Positions 25,748 to 37,600 are shown, numbered from the stretch's first letter. The stretch: DNA of 64,000 nt from Cystobacter fuscus DSM 2262 (GCF_000335475.2 NZ_ANAH02000018.1:62001-126000), one strand, 5' to 3'. Numbers and translations: made by a program. Notes: a model not told the origin generated them from the sequence alone.

Positions 25748-27586
25748 TCACCTGGCGGTGTCGGAGTTGGGTGTGCCCTGCTGGGTTTCCACGCCCTCGG
25801 CGTCGCCGACGATGTGGAACTCCACGCGGCGGTTCTTCGCGCGGCCATCCTTGGTGGTGTTGTCCGCGAGGGGCTTCGCCGGGCCGAAGCCCCTCGCCTG
25901 GAGCCGCTCGCGCGGGATGCCCTTGCCCTCGAGGTACTTCACGACGGACTCGGCGCGACGCCGCGACAGCTCGGTGTTGTACTGCGCGTTGCCCTGGTTG
26001 TCGGAGTGGCCCTCCACGCGCATCCGCTCGATCTCCGGGTGCTCGCGGAGAATGGAGGCCACGTCATCCAGCAGCTTGTAGCTGCGCCTGTCGATGACGT
26101 CCTTGTTCACCTCGAAGTAGACGGACTCGAGGATGTCGAGGCGTCCCGTCTCCAGGCGCACGCGCTGCTTCTGCTTGCAGCCGTTGTTCTTCTGGGTGCC
26201 GGGCTCGTCCGGGCAGTTGTCCAGCCGGTCGACGATGCTGTCCCCATCGCGATCCTTGTCCGGGCAGCCCTTGTTCGCCGCCACTCCGGCCTCGTTCGGG
26301 CAGGCGTCCCGTGCGTCGGCCACGCCGTCCCCGTCGTTGTCGGGATCCGGGCAGCCGTCCTCGTCCTGGAAGCCGTCCTTGTCCTCGGTCTGCTGGGGGC
26401 AGCGATCCTTCGAGTCGGTGATGCCGTCACCGTCCGAGTCCGGCTCATCCGGGCAGCCGTCGCCGTCCTCGAAGCCGTTGACGTTCTCCGCCTGCCGCGG
26501 GCAGCGATCCACCAGGTTGAGCAGACCATCGCCATCGTCGTCCTTGTCCGGGCAGCCACCCAGCTGCTCGAGGCCCGCGTCCCGGGGGCACTGGTCCGCG
26601 CGGTTCTTCACGCCATCGCCATCCGCGTCCAGCTCGGGGCAGAGCGCCACCGGGTACGACTGGCCCTCCACGCACACGGGCTTGTCCTCCGGCGCGAAGG
26701 CCACCCCCGCGAGCACGCGGACGGCGGGCGTGCCCACCGTGGTGCCGAAGCCCGGGCCGCCCATGGCGTACAGCTCCACGGGGCCCACCGGGGCGCGCAC
26801 GCCGAGCAGGGCCTCCATCGACAGGGGGGAGCGCGCCAGGGGCGCCGTGCCCCGCAGGAGCAGTTCGCCCTTCACCTTCTTCACCAGCGGGCCGGTGACG
26901 TTGACGCCGCCGTTGAGCTCCACGCCCAGCTCATCCCGGGGCTGGCTCGTCCCGGAGGTGAGCACGTACGTCTTCGTGCGCACCAGCGCGCCCACGTCGG
27001 CGCCCACGCGCCACCCCGCGCCCAACTGCTTGCCCAGGCCCACGCGGGGCGTGAAGGTGAAGCCTTCATCCCGCGTCAGGGCCTCCGCGCTGCCCAGCGG
27101 GAGCGCGACGCCCAGGTGCAGGCCGAGGTCCAGCGCGTCCGCGTTCGCCTCGGACAGGAGCCGCGCGCGGCCCTGCACCCAGGGGGTGCCCAGCGCGAAC
27201 GAGGAGGGGGCCGAGAGTCCCACGGAGCCCGGGTTGCCGGCCCACTGGCCCACGACGGGCACCTGCGCGCCGAGCTCGAGCCAGTCATGGAGCGCATACG
27301 CGCCGCTCAGGTGCCCCGTCACACGGTCGCTGACGATGACGGCGCTGCGCTTGCCGTTCTCCACCAGCACCAGGGGGTTGAGTTCCCAGTGTCCCGTCAG
27401 CGCGAGGCGGTAGCGGCCCTGCCGCAGCTGATCTCCCGTGGACAGCACCAGGCTGTCTCTCGCACCAGGGTTGAGTTGGAGCCGCTCGAGCTCGAATCCA
27501 GGAATGCTCGAGTCCTGGGCCAGTGCGCTCCAGGTCCCGAGCATGACGACGCCAGTGATACAGCGTTGCAACACACGAATGAACAA
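25748..27586 (-). CDS. OmpA-family outer-membrane protein with thrombospondin type-3 repeats
   Basis: About 612 residues from a TTG at 27586. That start is preferred because GGAGGAGGG lies 4-5 bases before it and it gives a clean signal peptide (FIRVLQRCITGVVMLG to SALAQ); an ATG at 27661 would add 25 residues. Residues about 25-310 are beta-rich, probably a barrel. Residues about 315-460 carry five calcium-binding type-3 repeats (DADGDGVKNRADQCP and similar). The C-terminal 130 residues are an OmpA peptidoglycan-binding domain (VYFEVNKD, EGHSDNQGN, RRRAESV, NRRVEF). The protein should tie the outer membrane to the cell wall. The cysteine-rich surface protein follows directly, suggesting a shared envelope function. 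Confidence 0.9.
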   Translation of the reverse strand: MFIRVLQRCITGVVMLGTWSALAQDSSIPGFELERLQLNPGARDSLVLSTGDQLRQGRYRLALTGHWELNPLVLVENGKRSAVIVSDRVTGHLSGAYALHDWLELGAQVPVVGQWAGNPGSVGLSAPSSFALGTPWVQGRARLLSEANADALDLGLHLGVALPLGSAEALTRDEGFTFTPRVGLGKQLGAGWRVGADVGALVRTKTYVLTSGTSQPRDELGVELNGGVNVTGPLVKKVKGELLLRGTAPLARSPLSMEALLGVRAPVGPVELYAMGGPGFGTTVGTPAVRVLAGVAFAPEDKPVCVEGQSYPVALCPELDADGDGVKNRADQCPRDAGLEQLGGCPDKDDDGDGLLNLVDRCPRQAENVNGFEDGDGCPDEPDSDGDGITDSKDRCPQQTEDKDGFQDEDGCPDPDNDGDGVADARDACPNEAGVAANKGCPDKDRDGDSIVDRLDNCPDEPGTQKNNGCKQKQRVRLETGRLDILESVYFEVNKDVIDRRSYKLLDDVASILREHPEIERMRVEGHSDNQGNAQYNTELSRRRAESVVKYLEGKGIPRERLQARGFGPAKPLADNTTKDGRAKNRRVEFHIVGDAEGVETQQGTPNSDTAR

Positions 27587-27765
27587 GGCCCCCTCCTCCA
27601 CGACTCTCAATGGACCACGGGAGTTGGTGCTCCCGAGAGGGGGGTACAATACACGCGCCATACCAGCTCTGTTGGCTGATTCACGGAGCGGGGCCGGCTG
27701 GAGAATCGAGGCTTGCCGAGCCCAGGCCTCGCTTCAAACGGGCCGCGGACGTGTCGGTGGAAGGT

Positions 27766-27779
27766 CCTGACACGTCAGG
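27766..27779. promoter_or_regulatory. Inverted repeat upstream of the OmpA-family gene
   Basis: CCTGAC-AC-GTCAGG is a perfect 6-base inverted repeat in the 232-base gap between the UvrA2-like and OmpA-family genes. Its position fits an operator for the OmpA gene or a small hairpin. The rest of the gap shows no gene. Confidence 0.25.
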
Positions 27780-27818
27780 GCCATGTCAATCACTCGGTGG
27801 AAGGCGCGCGATGGCGCA

Positions 27819-30377
27819 TCACGCGCGCCCCTTGCCCGTCGTGGCGGAGGGCTTGCGCCCGGCGAGGGCGCGCGCGAGGAAGGGCGCGGTGCGGCTCTTC
27901 ACCATGCGCGCCACCTGCGCGGGGGTTCCGGCGACGACCACCCGCCCTCCCTCGTCACCGGCGCCCGGGCCGATGTCGATGACCCAGTCGCTCTGCGCCA
28001 CCACGCGCATGTCGTGCTCCACGAGGATGACGGTGTTGCCCTGCTCGACGAGCCCATTGAGCTGGGTGAGCAGCTTCTCGACGTCCGCGGGGTGCAGTCC
28101 CGTGGTGGGCTCATCCAGGACATAGAGCGTGTTGCCACGCTGCACCCGTTGGAGCTCCGTCGCGAGTTTGATCCGCTGGGCCTCGCCCCCGGACAGCTCG
28201 GTCGCGGGCTGGCCCAGGCGCAGGTAGCCGAGGCCCACGTCCCGCAGGACACTCAAGGCGCGTTGCACGTGGGGCTCGTCGGCGAAGAACGCGTGCGCTC
28301 CGTCCACCGTCATGCCCAACACGTCGGCGATGCTCTGGTCCTTGTATTTGATTTCCAGCGTCTTCGCGTTGTAGCGGGCGCCGTGGCAGGTGGGGCAGGG
28401 GGCGAACACATCGGGCAGGAAGATCAGCTCCACGCTGACGAAGCCCTCGCCCTCGCACGTCTCGCAGCGGCCCTTGGGGACGTTGAAGGAGAAGCGTCCC
28501 GCGTCATAGCGGCGGGAGCGGGCGGCCGGTGTCGCGGCGAAGAGCTTGCGGATGGTGTCGAAGAGCCCCGTGTACGTCGCCAGGTTGGAGCGCGGGGTGC
28601 GGCCGATGGGCTTCTGATCCACCCGCACCAGGCGCGTGACGCCTTCCATTCCCGAGGAGATCCGGCCGTCCACCGGCTCGACGGGGGTCCGCTCCAGCTC
28701 CTCGCCTTCCTCCTCCTCCGGGGGCGGCGCGTGGCCCAGTTGCGCCGAGACCAACTCCACCAGCACCTGGCTCACGAGGCTCGACTTGCCCGAGCCGGAG
28801 ATCCCCGTCACCGTCGTGAACACGCCCAGCGGGAAGTCCACGTCGAGCCCGCGCAGGTTGTTGCGGCGGACTCCTTCCAGGCGCAGCCAGCCCCGGGGCG
28901 AGCGGGGTTCGCGTCCCGGCGTCTCGTCATGTCCGAGGAGATAGCGGCGCGTCTGGGATTGCTCGACACGCTCGAGCCCCTCGGGCGGACCGCTGTAGAG
29001 CACGTGGCCGCCCTGTTCGCCCGCCGCCGGTCCGACGTCGACGATCCAGTCCGCCTCGCGAATCACATCCACCTCGTGCTCGACCACGAAGAGGGAGTTG
29101 CCGGCGCTCTTCAGTTGTCCGAGCGCCTTGAGCAGCGCCTGGGTGTCCGCCGGATGAAGGCCCGCGGAGGGCTCGTCGAGCACGTACACCACACCGAACA
29201 ACTGGGAGCGGATCTGCGTGGCGAGCCGCAGCCGCTGGAGTTCCCCAGGCGAGAGGGTGGGGGTGCTGCGATCGAGCGACAGGTAGCCGAGCCCGAGCTC
29301 GGTCAGCACCTGGATGCGCCCCAGGAGATCCCGGGCGAACCGCTCGGCGACGAGCGCCTTCTCCGGGTGTTCCCGCCGCAGCTTCGCCGTCCCCGGTGCC
29401 GTGCCCTCCACCGTCGGACGCAGCACCTCGGCGACACGGGTGAGCGGCAGCCGCGACAGTTCGCCGATGTCCAGGCCCGCGAAGGTGACGGAGAGCGCCT
29501 CGCGCCGCAGCCGCTTGCCCTCGCACTCGGGGCACTCGGTGCTCAAGAGGTAGCGCGCCACCCGCTTCTTGATGGACGCGCTCTCCGTGGTGGCGAAGGT
29601 CTGCAACACATAGCGGCGGGCGCTCGTGAACGTGCCCATGTAGCTGGGCGGCTCCTTGCGCTTGAGCGCCCGACGCGTCTCCGCCGGGGTGAAGCCGGCG
29701 TACACCGGGACGGTGGGCTGCTCCTCCGTGAAGAGGATCCACTCGCGCTCCTTCTGGGGCAGTTCGCGCCAGGGCCGGTCCACGTCGTAGCCGAGCGACA
29801 CCAGGATGTCGCGCAGGTTCTGGCCGTGCCAGGCGGGGGGCCACGCGGCGATCGCCCGCTCGCGGATGGTGAGCGAGTCATCCGGCACCATGGAGCGCTC
29901 GGTGGCCTCGTAGATGCGCCCGAGCCCATGGCAGCGCGGACAGGCCCCCGCCGGCGTGTTGGGCGAGAACGCCTCCGCGGCGAGATGCTCCTGGTGGGGC
30001 GGGTAGTGTCCGGCGCGCGAGTAGAGCAGGCGCAGCGAGTTGGACAGCGTGGTGACACTGCCCACGGACGAGCGCGTCGTGGACGAGCCCCGCTGCTGCT
30101 GGAGCGCCACCGCCGGGGGCAGGCCCTCGATGGAGTCGACCTCGGGCACGCCCACCTGATCCATCAGCCGCCGCGCATAGGGGGCCACGGACTCGAAGTA
30201 GCGCCGCTGGGCCTCCGCGTAGAGCGTGCCGAACGCGAGCGACGACTTGCCCGAGCCCGACACGCCCGTGAAGACGACCAGCGCATCGCGCGGGATGTCG
30301 ACGTCGACGCTCTTGAGGTTGTTCTCCCGGGCGCCACGGACCCGGACGACGCCCTTCACTCCACCGCCATCCGACAT
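27819..30377 (-). CDS. UvrA2-like ABC ATPase
   Basis: An 852-residue double ABC ATPase of the UvrA group. The ATG at 30377 is chosen because it follows the MMPL stop by 8 bases and the UvrA core ([17 protein letters not shown]) begins soon after. Both nucleotide sites are complete: Walker [11 protein letters not shown] and [10 protein letters not shown], signatures [12 protein letters not shown] and [12 protein letters not shown], Walker [14 protein letters not shown] and [13 protein letters not shown]. Zinc-finger cysteines are present ([22 protein letters not shown] with CPTCHG). It is about 90 residues shorter than housekeeping UvrA, as in UvrA2/DrrC proteins, some of which give resistance to intercalating compounds. 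Being last in the sterol operon, it may protect DNA from, or help export of, a product. That role is inference. Confidence 0.88.
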   Translation of the reverse strand: MSDGGGVKGVVRVRGARENNLKSVDVDIPRDALVVFTGVSGSGKSSLAFGTLYAEAQRRYFESVAPYARRLMDQVGVPEVDSIEGLPPAVALQQQRGSSTTRSSVGSVTTLSNSLRLLYSRAGHYPPHQEHLAAEAFSPNTPAGACPRCHGLGRIYEATERSMVPDDSLTIRERAIAAWPPAWHGQNLRDILVSLGYDVDRPWRELPQKEREWILFTEEQPTVPVYAGFTPAETRRALKRKEPPSYMGTFTSARRYVLQTFATTESASIKKRVARYLLSTECPECEGKRLRREALSVTFAGLDIGELSRLPLTRVAEVLRPTVEGTAPGTAKLRREHPEKALVAERFARDLLGRIQVLTELGLGYLSLDRSTPTLSPGELQRLRLATQIRSQLFGVVYVLDEPSAGLHPADTQALLKALGQLKSAGNSLFVVEHEVDVIREADWIVDVGPAAGEQGGHVLYSGPPEGLERVEQSQTRRYLLGHDETPGREPRSPRGWLRLEGVRRNNLRGLDVDFPLGVFTTVTGISGSGKSSLVSQVLVELVSAQLGHAPPPEEEEGEELERTPVEPVDGRISSGMEGVTRLVRVDQKPIGRTPRSNLATYTGLFDTIRKLFAATPAARSRRYDAGRFSFNVPKGRCETCEGEGFVSVELIFLPDVFAPCPTCHGARYNAKTLEIKYKDQSIADVLGMTVDGAHAFFADEPHVQRALSVLRDVGLGYLRLGQPATELSGGEAQRIKLATELQRVQRGNTLYVLDEPTTGLHPADVEKLLTQLNGLVEQGNTVILVEHDMRVVAQSDWVIDIGPGAGDEGGRVVVAGTPAQVARMVKSRTAPFLARALAGRKPSATTGKGRA

Positions 30378-30385
30378 GCTGTCAC

Positions 30386-32650
30386 TCACTGTTTCGGGGC
30401 TTCGGGCCGCGAGTCCTCGGGGGCATGGGCGCCGCCGAGCAGGCGCACGAGCGGCGCGGGAGCCCACCAGTTGAACTCACCCATGAGCCGCATCATCGCG
30501 GGGACGATGAGCACCCGCACGAGCGTGGCGTCCAGGGCCACGGCGATGGCCATGCCCACGCCCATGGCCTTCACCACCACCGCCTGGGCGAGCGAGAACG
30601 CCGCGAACACCGCGACCATGATGGCGGCGGCGCTGGTGATGAGGCCGCCCGTGCGCTCCAGGCCCTCGGCCACCGCGTGCGCGTTGTCGTGCGTGCGCAG
30701 CCACTCCTCGCGCATGCGCGTGAGCAGGAGGACCTCGTAGTCCATGGACAGGCCGAAGAGCGCGCAGAACAGGAGGATGGGCAGCGAGGGCTCGATGGCG
30801 CGCGGCTCGAACGCGAGCAGGCCGCTCAGGTGGCCCTCCTGGAAGATCCACACCAGCGCGCCGAACGAGCCCGCGATGGACAGCAGGTTCATCAAGAGCG
30901 CCTTGAGCGGGAGGATCACCGAGCGCAGCAGCACGAACAGCACCACGTAGGTGAGCCCCATGACGAAGAGCACCGCGTGGGGCGAGTGCCCGACGATGAA
31001 GGCCGCTCCGTCCACGTCCGCCGCCGTCTGGCCCCCTACGAGCAACCGCCCGTCTCCCACCACGCGCTCCTGGCGGATGGCGCGGACGACTTCACGGGCC
31101 TCGGCGCTCGCGGCCGCATGGGGCGTGAGCACCTGCATCACCGCGATGCTGCCCTTGGTGAAGGCCTCGAGCGCGAGATCGAACTCGGGCGGCCGGGCGG
31201 AGGGCTCCTCGGCCAGCGCCGCGTAGCGGTTGGCGCTGATGCCCGGCTCCAGGTCGACGATGCTCTCCACGCCCTCGACGCCGGGGAGTTTGGCCAGGCG
31301 GCGGCTCGTGGCGTACAGGGCGCGGGCGCGCTCCGGGGTGAAGGCCTCGCCCGAGGGGAACTGGACCGTCACCAGGATGCGCGTGGCGGCCTGCGAGGGG
31401 AACAGCTGCTTGAGGGCCTCGGCGCCGCGCCGGGCCTCCGTCTCGGCGGGCAGGGCGGTGATGTCCGTGGCGGCGAGCTGGAGCCGCTGGAAGGGAAGGC
31501 CGATGGCCACCAGGACGGTGAGCGTGGGCAGCAGCACGAGCCAGGGGTGCTTCATCACCCACATGGCCAGCCGGTGCCACAGTCCCTTGCTCTCGCCGAA
31601 GCGCGGAATGGGCAGGCGGCCCCAGTCCACCCGGGGGCCGAGCACCGACAGGAGCGCGGGAAGGAACGTGAGGGAGTAGAGCACCGCGAACGCCACCACG
31701 ACGGCCCCGCCCAGGCCCATGGCGCTCAGGTACGAGCCTGGGTAGAAGAGCAGCCCCGACAGGCCCACCGCCACCGCGAGGCCGGAGAACGCCACCGCGC
31801 GGCCCGCCGTGTCCACCGTCTTCACCACCGCGGCCTCCACCGTGGCGCCGTGCTCGAGCTCGTCACGGAAGCGGCTCACGATGAAGAGCGAATAGTCGAT
31901 CGCCACGCCCAGGCCGATGAGCGTCACGACGTTGATGGTGTACTGCGCCATGTCCGTCACGTGCGCGAGCAGCATCACGCCCGACACACCCGTCATCACC
32001 GCGAGCCCGCCCACGGCGATGGGCAGGAGCGCCGCGCCCAGGGTGCGGAACACGCGCAGCAGCACGATCAGCGCCAGGGGGAAGGAGATGAGCTCCGCCT
32101 TGAGCAGATCGTGCTCGAGCAGCCGATCCAACGCCTCCACGAAGGCGACCTTGCCCGTTACCACCACGCCGAGCTTGTCGCTGGTGAGCGCCCGGCGCAC
32201 GGTGGGGAAGGCACGCGCCGCCTCGCGCTCGTCGCCCTTGAGCCGCACGAGCGCCAGCACGTCATGGCCGCTGGAGGAGATGAGCCGGCTGGCGAGCTGC
32301 TCGGGTGCGCCCTGGGGGGACACCACGGCGCTCACCTCGGGCAGCTTGCCCACGGGGCCGAGCACTTCCTCCAGCGCCTGGGTGAAGCGCGCATCGTCCG
32401 TCTTCCACTCGTCCGAGTGGAAGATGACGGCGAGCGTGGTGTCGTTGGACGCCGCGGAGATGCCCCGTGACAGCTCCGCCGCGTGTGCCGCTTCGGTCCC
32501 CTGGATCGTGCCGGTGCTCAGCTGTCCGCCGCGCAGGATGCCGAGCACCGCGAGGATGAGCACCCCCGCGGTGAGGAGGAAGACCACGCCGCGGTGGCGG
32601 TGAACCGCCCGGCCGAGCCAGGCGAAGACGGAGGGTTCCGAGGGCGTCAT
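30386..32650 (-). CDS. MMPL/RND-family exporter
   Basis: A 754-residue inner-membrane transporter with the MMPL layout: one N-terminal span (about residues 19-39), a large periplasmic loop, five spans (about 190-360), a second loop (about 400-560) and five or six more spans to the C-terminus. The duplicated family motif is present as [19 protein letters not shown] and [18 protein letters not shown], with the proton-relay aspartates. It starts 11 bases after the cyclase stop and ends 8 bases before the UvrA2 gene, so all are one transcript. Relatives such as HpnN move hopanoids to the outer membrane and MmpL proteins move lipids. Transport of the sterol made by this operon is the natural hypothesis, not shown by the sequence. 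Confidence 0.88.
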   Translation of the reverse strand: MTPSEPSVFAWLGRAVHRHRGVVFLLTAGVLILAVLGILRGGQLSTGTIQGTEAAHAAELSRGISAASNDTTLAVIFHSDEWKTDDARFTQALEEVLGPVGKLPEVSAVVSPQGAPEQLASRLISSSGHDVLALVRLKGDEREAARAFPTVRRALTSDKLGVVVTGKVAFVEALDRLLEHDLLKAELISFPLALIVLLRVFRTLGAALLPIAVGGLAVMTGVSGVMLLAHVTDMAQYTINVVTLIGLGVAIDYSLFIVSRFRDELEHGATVEAAVVKTVDTAGRAVAFSGLAVAVGLSGLLFYPGSYLSAMGLGGAVVVAFAVLYSLTFLPALLSVLGPRVDWGRLPIPRFGESKGLWHRLAMWVMKHPWLVLLPTLTVLVAIGLPFQRLQLAATDITALPAETEARRGAEALKQLFPSQAATRILVTVQFPSGEAFTPERARALYATSRRLAKLPGVEGVESIVDLEPGISANRYAALAEEPSARPPEFDLALEAFTKGSIAVMQVLTPHAAASAEAREVVRAIRQERVVGDGRLLVGGQTAADVDGAAFIVGHSPHAVLFVMGLTYVVLFVLLRSVILPLKALLMNLLSIAGSFGALVWIFQEGHLSGLLAFEPRAIEPSLPILLFCALFGLSMDYEVLLLTRMREEWLRTHDNAHAVAEGLERTGGLITSAAAIMVAVFAAFSLAQAVVVKAMGVGMAIAVALDATLVRVLIVPAMMRLMGEFNWWAPAPLVRLLGGAHAPEDSRPEAPKQ

Positions 32651-32661
32651 GGACGCGCTGT

Positions 32662-34623
32662 CTACCGCACTGGCGACAGGGCCCAGAGCGGAAACACGTC
32701 GAGGTAGTGATCGTAGTGGATGCCGCTCGTCTTATTGAACATCCCCGCGATGTGCTCCTCGGGGTAGCTGCCGTCCGGACGCTGCCGCTGCACGAGGAAG
32801 CCCAGGGCGCGCTGGACCTCGGGCGAGTCGCGCCGGCCCGCCTTGCTCAACGCGAGCACCGCCCACGACGTCATCACCGCCTGGCCCTGCTCGGCCTGCA
32901 CGTAGCGCCGCTGCCGGCAGCTCTCGGGCGTCTCGCCCCAGCTCCCGTCCGCGTTCTGCTTGGAGATCAGGAAGTCGCAGGCGCGCTGGAGGGCCGGATG
33001 GCTCGGCGAGTACCCCGCGGCGACGAGGCCCCAGACGCCGAACCACGCCCCATACGTGAAGCAGATGCCCCAGCTTCCCTCCCACGAGCCGTCCGGCCGC
33101 TGGGCCCGCTCCACGTAGCGCGCCCCGCGCTTCATCGCCGTGTCGATCTCCTTCGCGCGCACCCCCGGCAAGCGCTCCCGGAAGCGCGCCAGCGCCTGCA
33201 TGCAGGACGATGTGCACTCGACGTAGGACGGATCGATCATGATGTCCGAGAAGCAGTCGGACGGGTTGAGCAGCTCGAGCCACTTGGGACCGCGCGTGAG
33301 CTCGTACGTGGCCCAGCCGCCGTCCTCGTTCTGCATGGAGAGGAGCAGGTCCACCGCGTCCGTGAGCCGCTCCTGGGACAGGGGCGAGTCGACGAAGGGC
33401 TCGAGCGCGAGCGCCGCCTTGAGGCCCTCGGCGGTGCAGTCGCTGATGGGCCAGCCGTGGTCGCGCGTGGAGAAGGGCCAGCCGCCCTTGGAGCGGTGGC
33501 GGTAGTAGCGCTCGGCGTTGGGCGTGTCCTCACGCACCTGGCTGCGGTCGATGAAGTCGAAGGCCGAGCGCAGGAAGGGCAGGTTCTCCTGGATGCGGCC
33601 GCTGGCGACCACCGCCTGGGCGGCGAACGCCGTGTCCCAGAGCTCCGAGGAGTTGTAGCCATTCATCTTCACGCCGTCCGGCCCCTTCCACAGGTAGTCG
33701 GGGAGCTGGGCGAGGTGGGCCCGCAGCTCGGCGCCGCCGGGACGCTCGAAGTGCCACACCAGCACGTGCAAGAGCTTGTTCACCGGGCCGATGCAGATGT
33801 AGCGCGTGTTCTCGTCCTCCTGACGGATGTGATCCAACACGAAGGACAGGGCGCGCTCGCGCAGCCGCGTGGACGCCTGGGACTCGTAGAGGCCCATGAG
33901 ATGGTTGGCCGCGAGCACGAGCGCCGAGCGCGGCACCTGCGAGTCGGTGGGCGACACGCGCGTGCGGTGGGCCGGCCAGTCGATCTGCTCATAGGGTGTC
34001 GGGTACAGCTCCCGGCGCAGCTGCTGGAGCAGGGGCGAGTCGGGGATGCGCGCCTTCTTGCCGTAGAGCCAGCTCATGGGCAGGTAGACCATGCGGCAGT
34101 GGCACCAGAAGCGCGAAGGGTGCATGGGAAGCGCCTCGGGCAGCAGCCACAGCTCGGGCAGGAGCGGATCCAACCCCTCGTACTCGTGCAGGCGGAGCAC
34201 CGAGAGGAAGAACTTGCCCCAGGGCGCCGAGGTGAGCGCGCCTCCGTGCGCGAGGATCCACTGACGCGCGGACGTGGCGGCCGGGTCCTCCGCGCTCACG
34301 CCGAGCAGGCGCAGGGCCACGTAGCAGAGCGTGGAGGTGAAGACGTAGCTGGACGCCTCCACGTGCAGGCCGAAGCCGCCGTCCTTGTTCTGCACGCTCT
34401 TGAGGTAGCGCACCATGCCCTCGCGCGTGGCGGCGTCGAGCTCGAGTCCCACGGCGTGCGCGGTGCCCACGTACATGGGCAACATGAAGAGGGGGCCGCC
34501 GTAGTCGCCCTTGAGCGAGCCCTCCGGGGAGAGCAGCCCCGAGAGGTGCGTCATGGCGGCGGAGAGGGCGGAGTCGACCGTGCGCCGCGCGCCGGCATTG
34601 GATTCAGGAGCCATGTTGCGCAT
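32662..34623 (-). CDS. Oxidosqualene cyclase, cycloartenol-synthase type
   Basis: A 653-residue terpene cyclase with repeated QW motifs (for example QNKDGGFG, QNEDGGW, QRPDGSWEGSWG, QNADGSWGE). The catalytic motif is DCTAE (Asp395), diagnostic for oxidosqualene cyclases; squalene-hopene cyclases have DDTA. The three positions known to separate cycloartenol from lanosterol synthases are cycloartenol-like: Tyr323 (NGYNSSELWD), His389 and Ile393 (DHGWPISDCTAE), equivalent to Tyr410, His477 and Ile481 of the Arabidopsis enzyme. It is shorter than the eukaryotic enzymes (about 750). AAGGA lies 9 bases before the start. It follows the squalene-enzyme fusion by 17 bases, which would supply its substrate 2,3-oxidosqualene. 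It is expected to act at the cytoplasmic membrane. Confidence 0.9.
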   Translation of the reverse strand: MRNMAPESNAGARRTVDSALSAAMTHLSGLLSPEGSLKGDYGGPLFMLPMYVGTAHAVGLELDAATREGMVRYLKSVQNKDGGFGLHVEASSYVFTSTLCYVALRLLGVSAEDPAATSARQWILAHGGALTSAPWGKFFLSVLRLHEYEGLDPLLPELWLLPEALPMHPSRFWCHCRMVYLPMSWLYGKKARIPDSPLLQQLRRELYPTPYEQIDWPAHRTRVSPTDSQVPRSALVLAANHLMGLYESQASTRLRERALSFVLDHIRQEDENTRYICIGPVNKLLHVLVWHFERPGGAELRAHLAQLPDYLWKGPDGVKMNGYNSSELWDTAFAAQAVVASGRIQENLPFLRSAFDFIDRSQVREDTPNAERYYRHRSKGGWPFSTRDHGWPISDCTAEGLKAALALEPFVDSPLSQERLTDAVDLLLSMQNEDGGWATYELTRGPKWLELLNPSDCFSDIMIDPSYVECTSSCMQALARFRERLPGVRAKEIDTAMKRGARYVERAQRPDGSWEGSWGICFTYGAWFGVWGLVAAGYSPSHPALQRACDFLISKQNADGSWGETPESCRQRRYVQAEQGQAVMTSWAVLALSKAGRRDSPEVQRALGFLVQRQRPDGSYPEEHIAGMFNKTSGIHYDHYLDVFPLWALSPVR

Positions 34624-34640
34624 GTGCGTGTTCCTTCGGG

Positions 34641-37600
34641 TTACCCGGCCGAGAGGCGTTGGTGGTGGTTCGGTGCCTGGCGCCAGAGCTCCGCGTAGTG
34701 GGCCTGGAGCGTGGTGTCATCGGCGTGGTGGTTCATGCAATCGGTGATGAGCGTCTCCACCTCCGCGCGGGGAATCTTCACCGGTTGGCCCGCGACGAAC
34801 ATGGCGTCGTTGCCCCGGGCGAGCACGAGCGAGCGCGCCGCCATCCACAGCGGCAGCAGGCAGAAGAGCCGCAGCTGGGGCGCGGTGGCGGGGATGGCGA
34901 GCGCGTAGCGCAGCCCGTCGTCGAGGTTCCTCCGGGCGAGCTCGAAGAGCGGCGCGACGGTGGCATGTGCCCGGGTGCGCTGCGCGGGGTCCGTCAGCTC
35001 CGCCACGCCCATGCCGCCCGCGGCGCACAGGGCGCGGGGGATGAAGGACCAGCCCCGCTCCTCGCGGTCATCCGTCACGTCCTTGAGGATGTTGACGAGC
35101 TGGAGCCCGGTGCCGAAAGCCTCCGCGTGCAGGCGCATCGTCTGGGCCTGCTCCGGCGTCACCTCGCTGCCCAGCTCCTCCAGGAACAGCTCCGTCGTCA
35201 GATGGCCCACGGTGCCCGCCACGAAGTAGCAGTAGCGCTCCAGGTCGGACACCGTGTGCAGCGCCACGAGGCCGTCGGCGCCGCGCTCCCGGTGGGCGTA
35301 GATGGCCATGCCGCGCGCCATCTCCGACGTCCAGCGCGCCAGGCTCGCCTGGATGTTCTCCGGCAGCGTGTGGAAGACGCGCATGACGGTGGGCAGGGCG
35401 CGCGACAGGGCCAGCTCGGCGTCCTGGCCTGGAATGGGCTTGAACGCCTCGGTGAAGGCCTCCGGCTCCTTGTGGCCGCGCAGCACGTCCAGGAAGCACG
35501 CGAAGAGCGGCTCCTTGGCGGCGAGCGGCACGGACGGGTGGTCCTCGATGGTGTCGGCGACGCGGCACAGCAGGTAGCCCAGCGTCATGGCCACCTCGAG
35601 GTTGCCGGGCAGCAGCGCGATGGGCCGCGCGAAGGTGCGCGACACCTCGCCGAGGCTCTCCTTGCAGAAGATCCAATCCGCCTCGGAGCGGCCGGAGGGC
35701 ACCGACGGAGCGGAGGCCGCGCGGCGCAGGGGCTCGGGCCGCTCGCGCCGCAGGACTTCGTGGAGCGCGAGCGCATCGAGGCTCTCCGCGCACTCCTCCC
35801 AGGGCGCGACCTGGGACGGGCCGCGCGCCTCGTCGTGGAGGCCCTCGGCGAGCGCCGTCGCCAGCAGGGCCTCCGCGGCCTCCATCGCCTCGGGGTAGGG
35901 GGCGCGCACGGAGATCAGGGCCTGGAGCGCGATCGCCGTGAGCCACCGGCGCTCGGCGTCCCCCTGGACGGGGATGCCTTCCGTGAAGGCACCGTCCTCC
36001 GCCTGCCGCTCGACGAGCCAGCGCGCCGCGCGGCGCAGCCGGGAGTGGGTGGTGGGCCCCTTGGCGGCGAGCAGGGCCTCCATGGCCCACGCCGTGGCGG
36101 CGATGCGGCCCTCGGACCCGAGGGGGGCCCAGGAGCCGTCGGGCGACTGCGTCTCGCTCAGCCAGCGGGCCGCGCGCTCGAGCGCGGGAGTGATGCGCGC
36201 GTCGAACATTCCGGGCTGGCGGCGCTGGATGATCTTCAACGCCTCGCAGGCCAGGGCGGTGGCGCGCAGATCCCCCACACCCCGGCCGCCCGCGCGCGTC
36301 CTGTCGAAGGCCCGGGCCGCGAAGCCACCGGCCACCGTCTGGCACCCGAGCAACGCATCCACGCCCTCGGAGATGCCCACGATGGGCTCCTGCACCCAGG
36401 TGGAGCCGCCCAGCAGCAGGTGGAAGAGTCCGGCGAGGTCCGCCGTGGCGAGGGAGGGAGGCCGGGCGCCCGGAGCCTCGTGCTCCTCGAGCTCGAGCAG
36501 GCGTCGCAGGCCCTCGTGCGCGAGGTGGCGGCGCCACAGGCTCATGCGCGCCGCGATGCCCGCGCGCATGTCGGTGCGGGTGATGGCGCGCATGATGCGG
36601 ATCGCCCCCGTGCGCAGCACGTCATCCGGCCGCTGCTTGAGCTGCGTGGCGAACGACTCCAGCTCCCGGAGGAGGAAGTCCGTCGCCTGCTCCATGACCG
36701 GTGCGAGCGGCGGAGGCGTGGCCTGGCGGCGCCGGGAGGACTCGCCCTCCTCCGTCTCGCTCCGAGGCACGTCCCGCACGGGGATGAACTCCTTGAGCAG
36801 GGGAATGGGGTGGGTCGGGGTGCCACGTCCGCGGTAGCGCTGATGCAACCCGCCCGGCACGAGGCTGGCGGCGGGCCACTGCATCCACTCGCCATACGCG
36901 GCCAGCTCGGCGGACACGCTCTTGAGCCCGCCCCGGCGCAGCGCCGAGCGCGCCGTGCTGTTCATGGCCTCCGCGGCGATGCGCATGAAGATGCCGCCGA
37001 AGCTCGACGTGCGCTCCTCCTGGCCGCAGAGGATGCGCATCGTCTGGCCGCGCGCCTCGGCGTTCTCGCGCAGCACGTCGAACATGGCCTCGCGCACGCC
37101 GGTGGCGCTCGGATCCTCGCGCCGGAAGCAGTGGTAGAGCGCGCTGGCGAGCAACTCCGGCACATAGCCGCGGCGCTCCTCGGCGTAGCGCTCGAGGTCC
37201 TCGTGCGCCGCCACGCTGCGCGCGTCGAGGAAGCCCATGCTCAGGCCGATGGCGGTCATCGGGTGCACGTGGCCGAGCGCGTCGCCCACGAGCGCGACGT
37301 GGCCCCGGCCGAACTCCGAGCGCGGGCGGAAGCGGTTGGCGGCCCAGGTGACGGGGCCCTCGGCGAGCGCGCGCCGGAAGGCGGGCAGCAGCGCGGGAGG
37401 CAACACCGGGCTGAAGGCATCCCAGAGGAAGGTGGGGTTGCGCTGGGCCGCGCCGTAGCGCAGGGGCACGTCCAGGCAGCCCCGCACCCGGTCGGGGCCG
37501 ATCCGGTAGAGGAGCGCCGGTCCGGGACCGCCGAGCAGCACGTGCCCGAAGCCCTCGAAGGGCAGCTCCAGTCCGCGCAGCTCCACCGAGGCCATGTAGG

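Noticed and set aside
27819-30377. Housekeeping excision-repair UvrA
   Set aside because: It is about 90 residues short and embedded in a biosynthetic operon; it fits UvrA2/DrrC better.
32662-34623. Squalene-hopene cyclase
   Set aside because: The catalytic motif is DCTAE rather than DDTA, the neighbouring gene supplies an epoxidase-like domain, and the product-determining residues match cycloartenol synthase.
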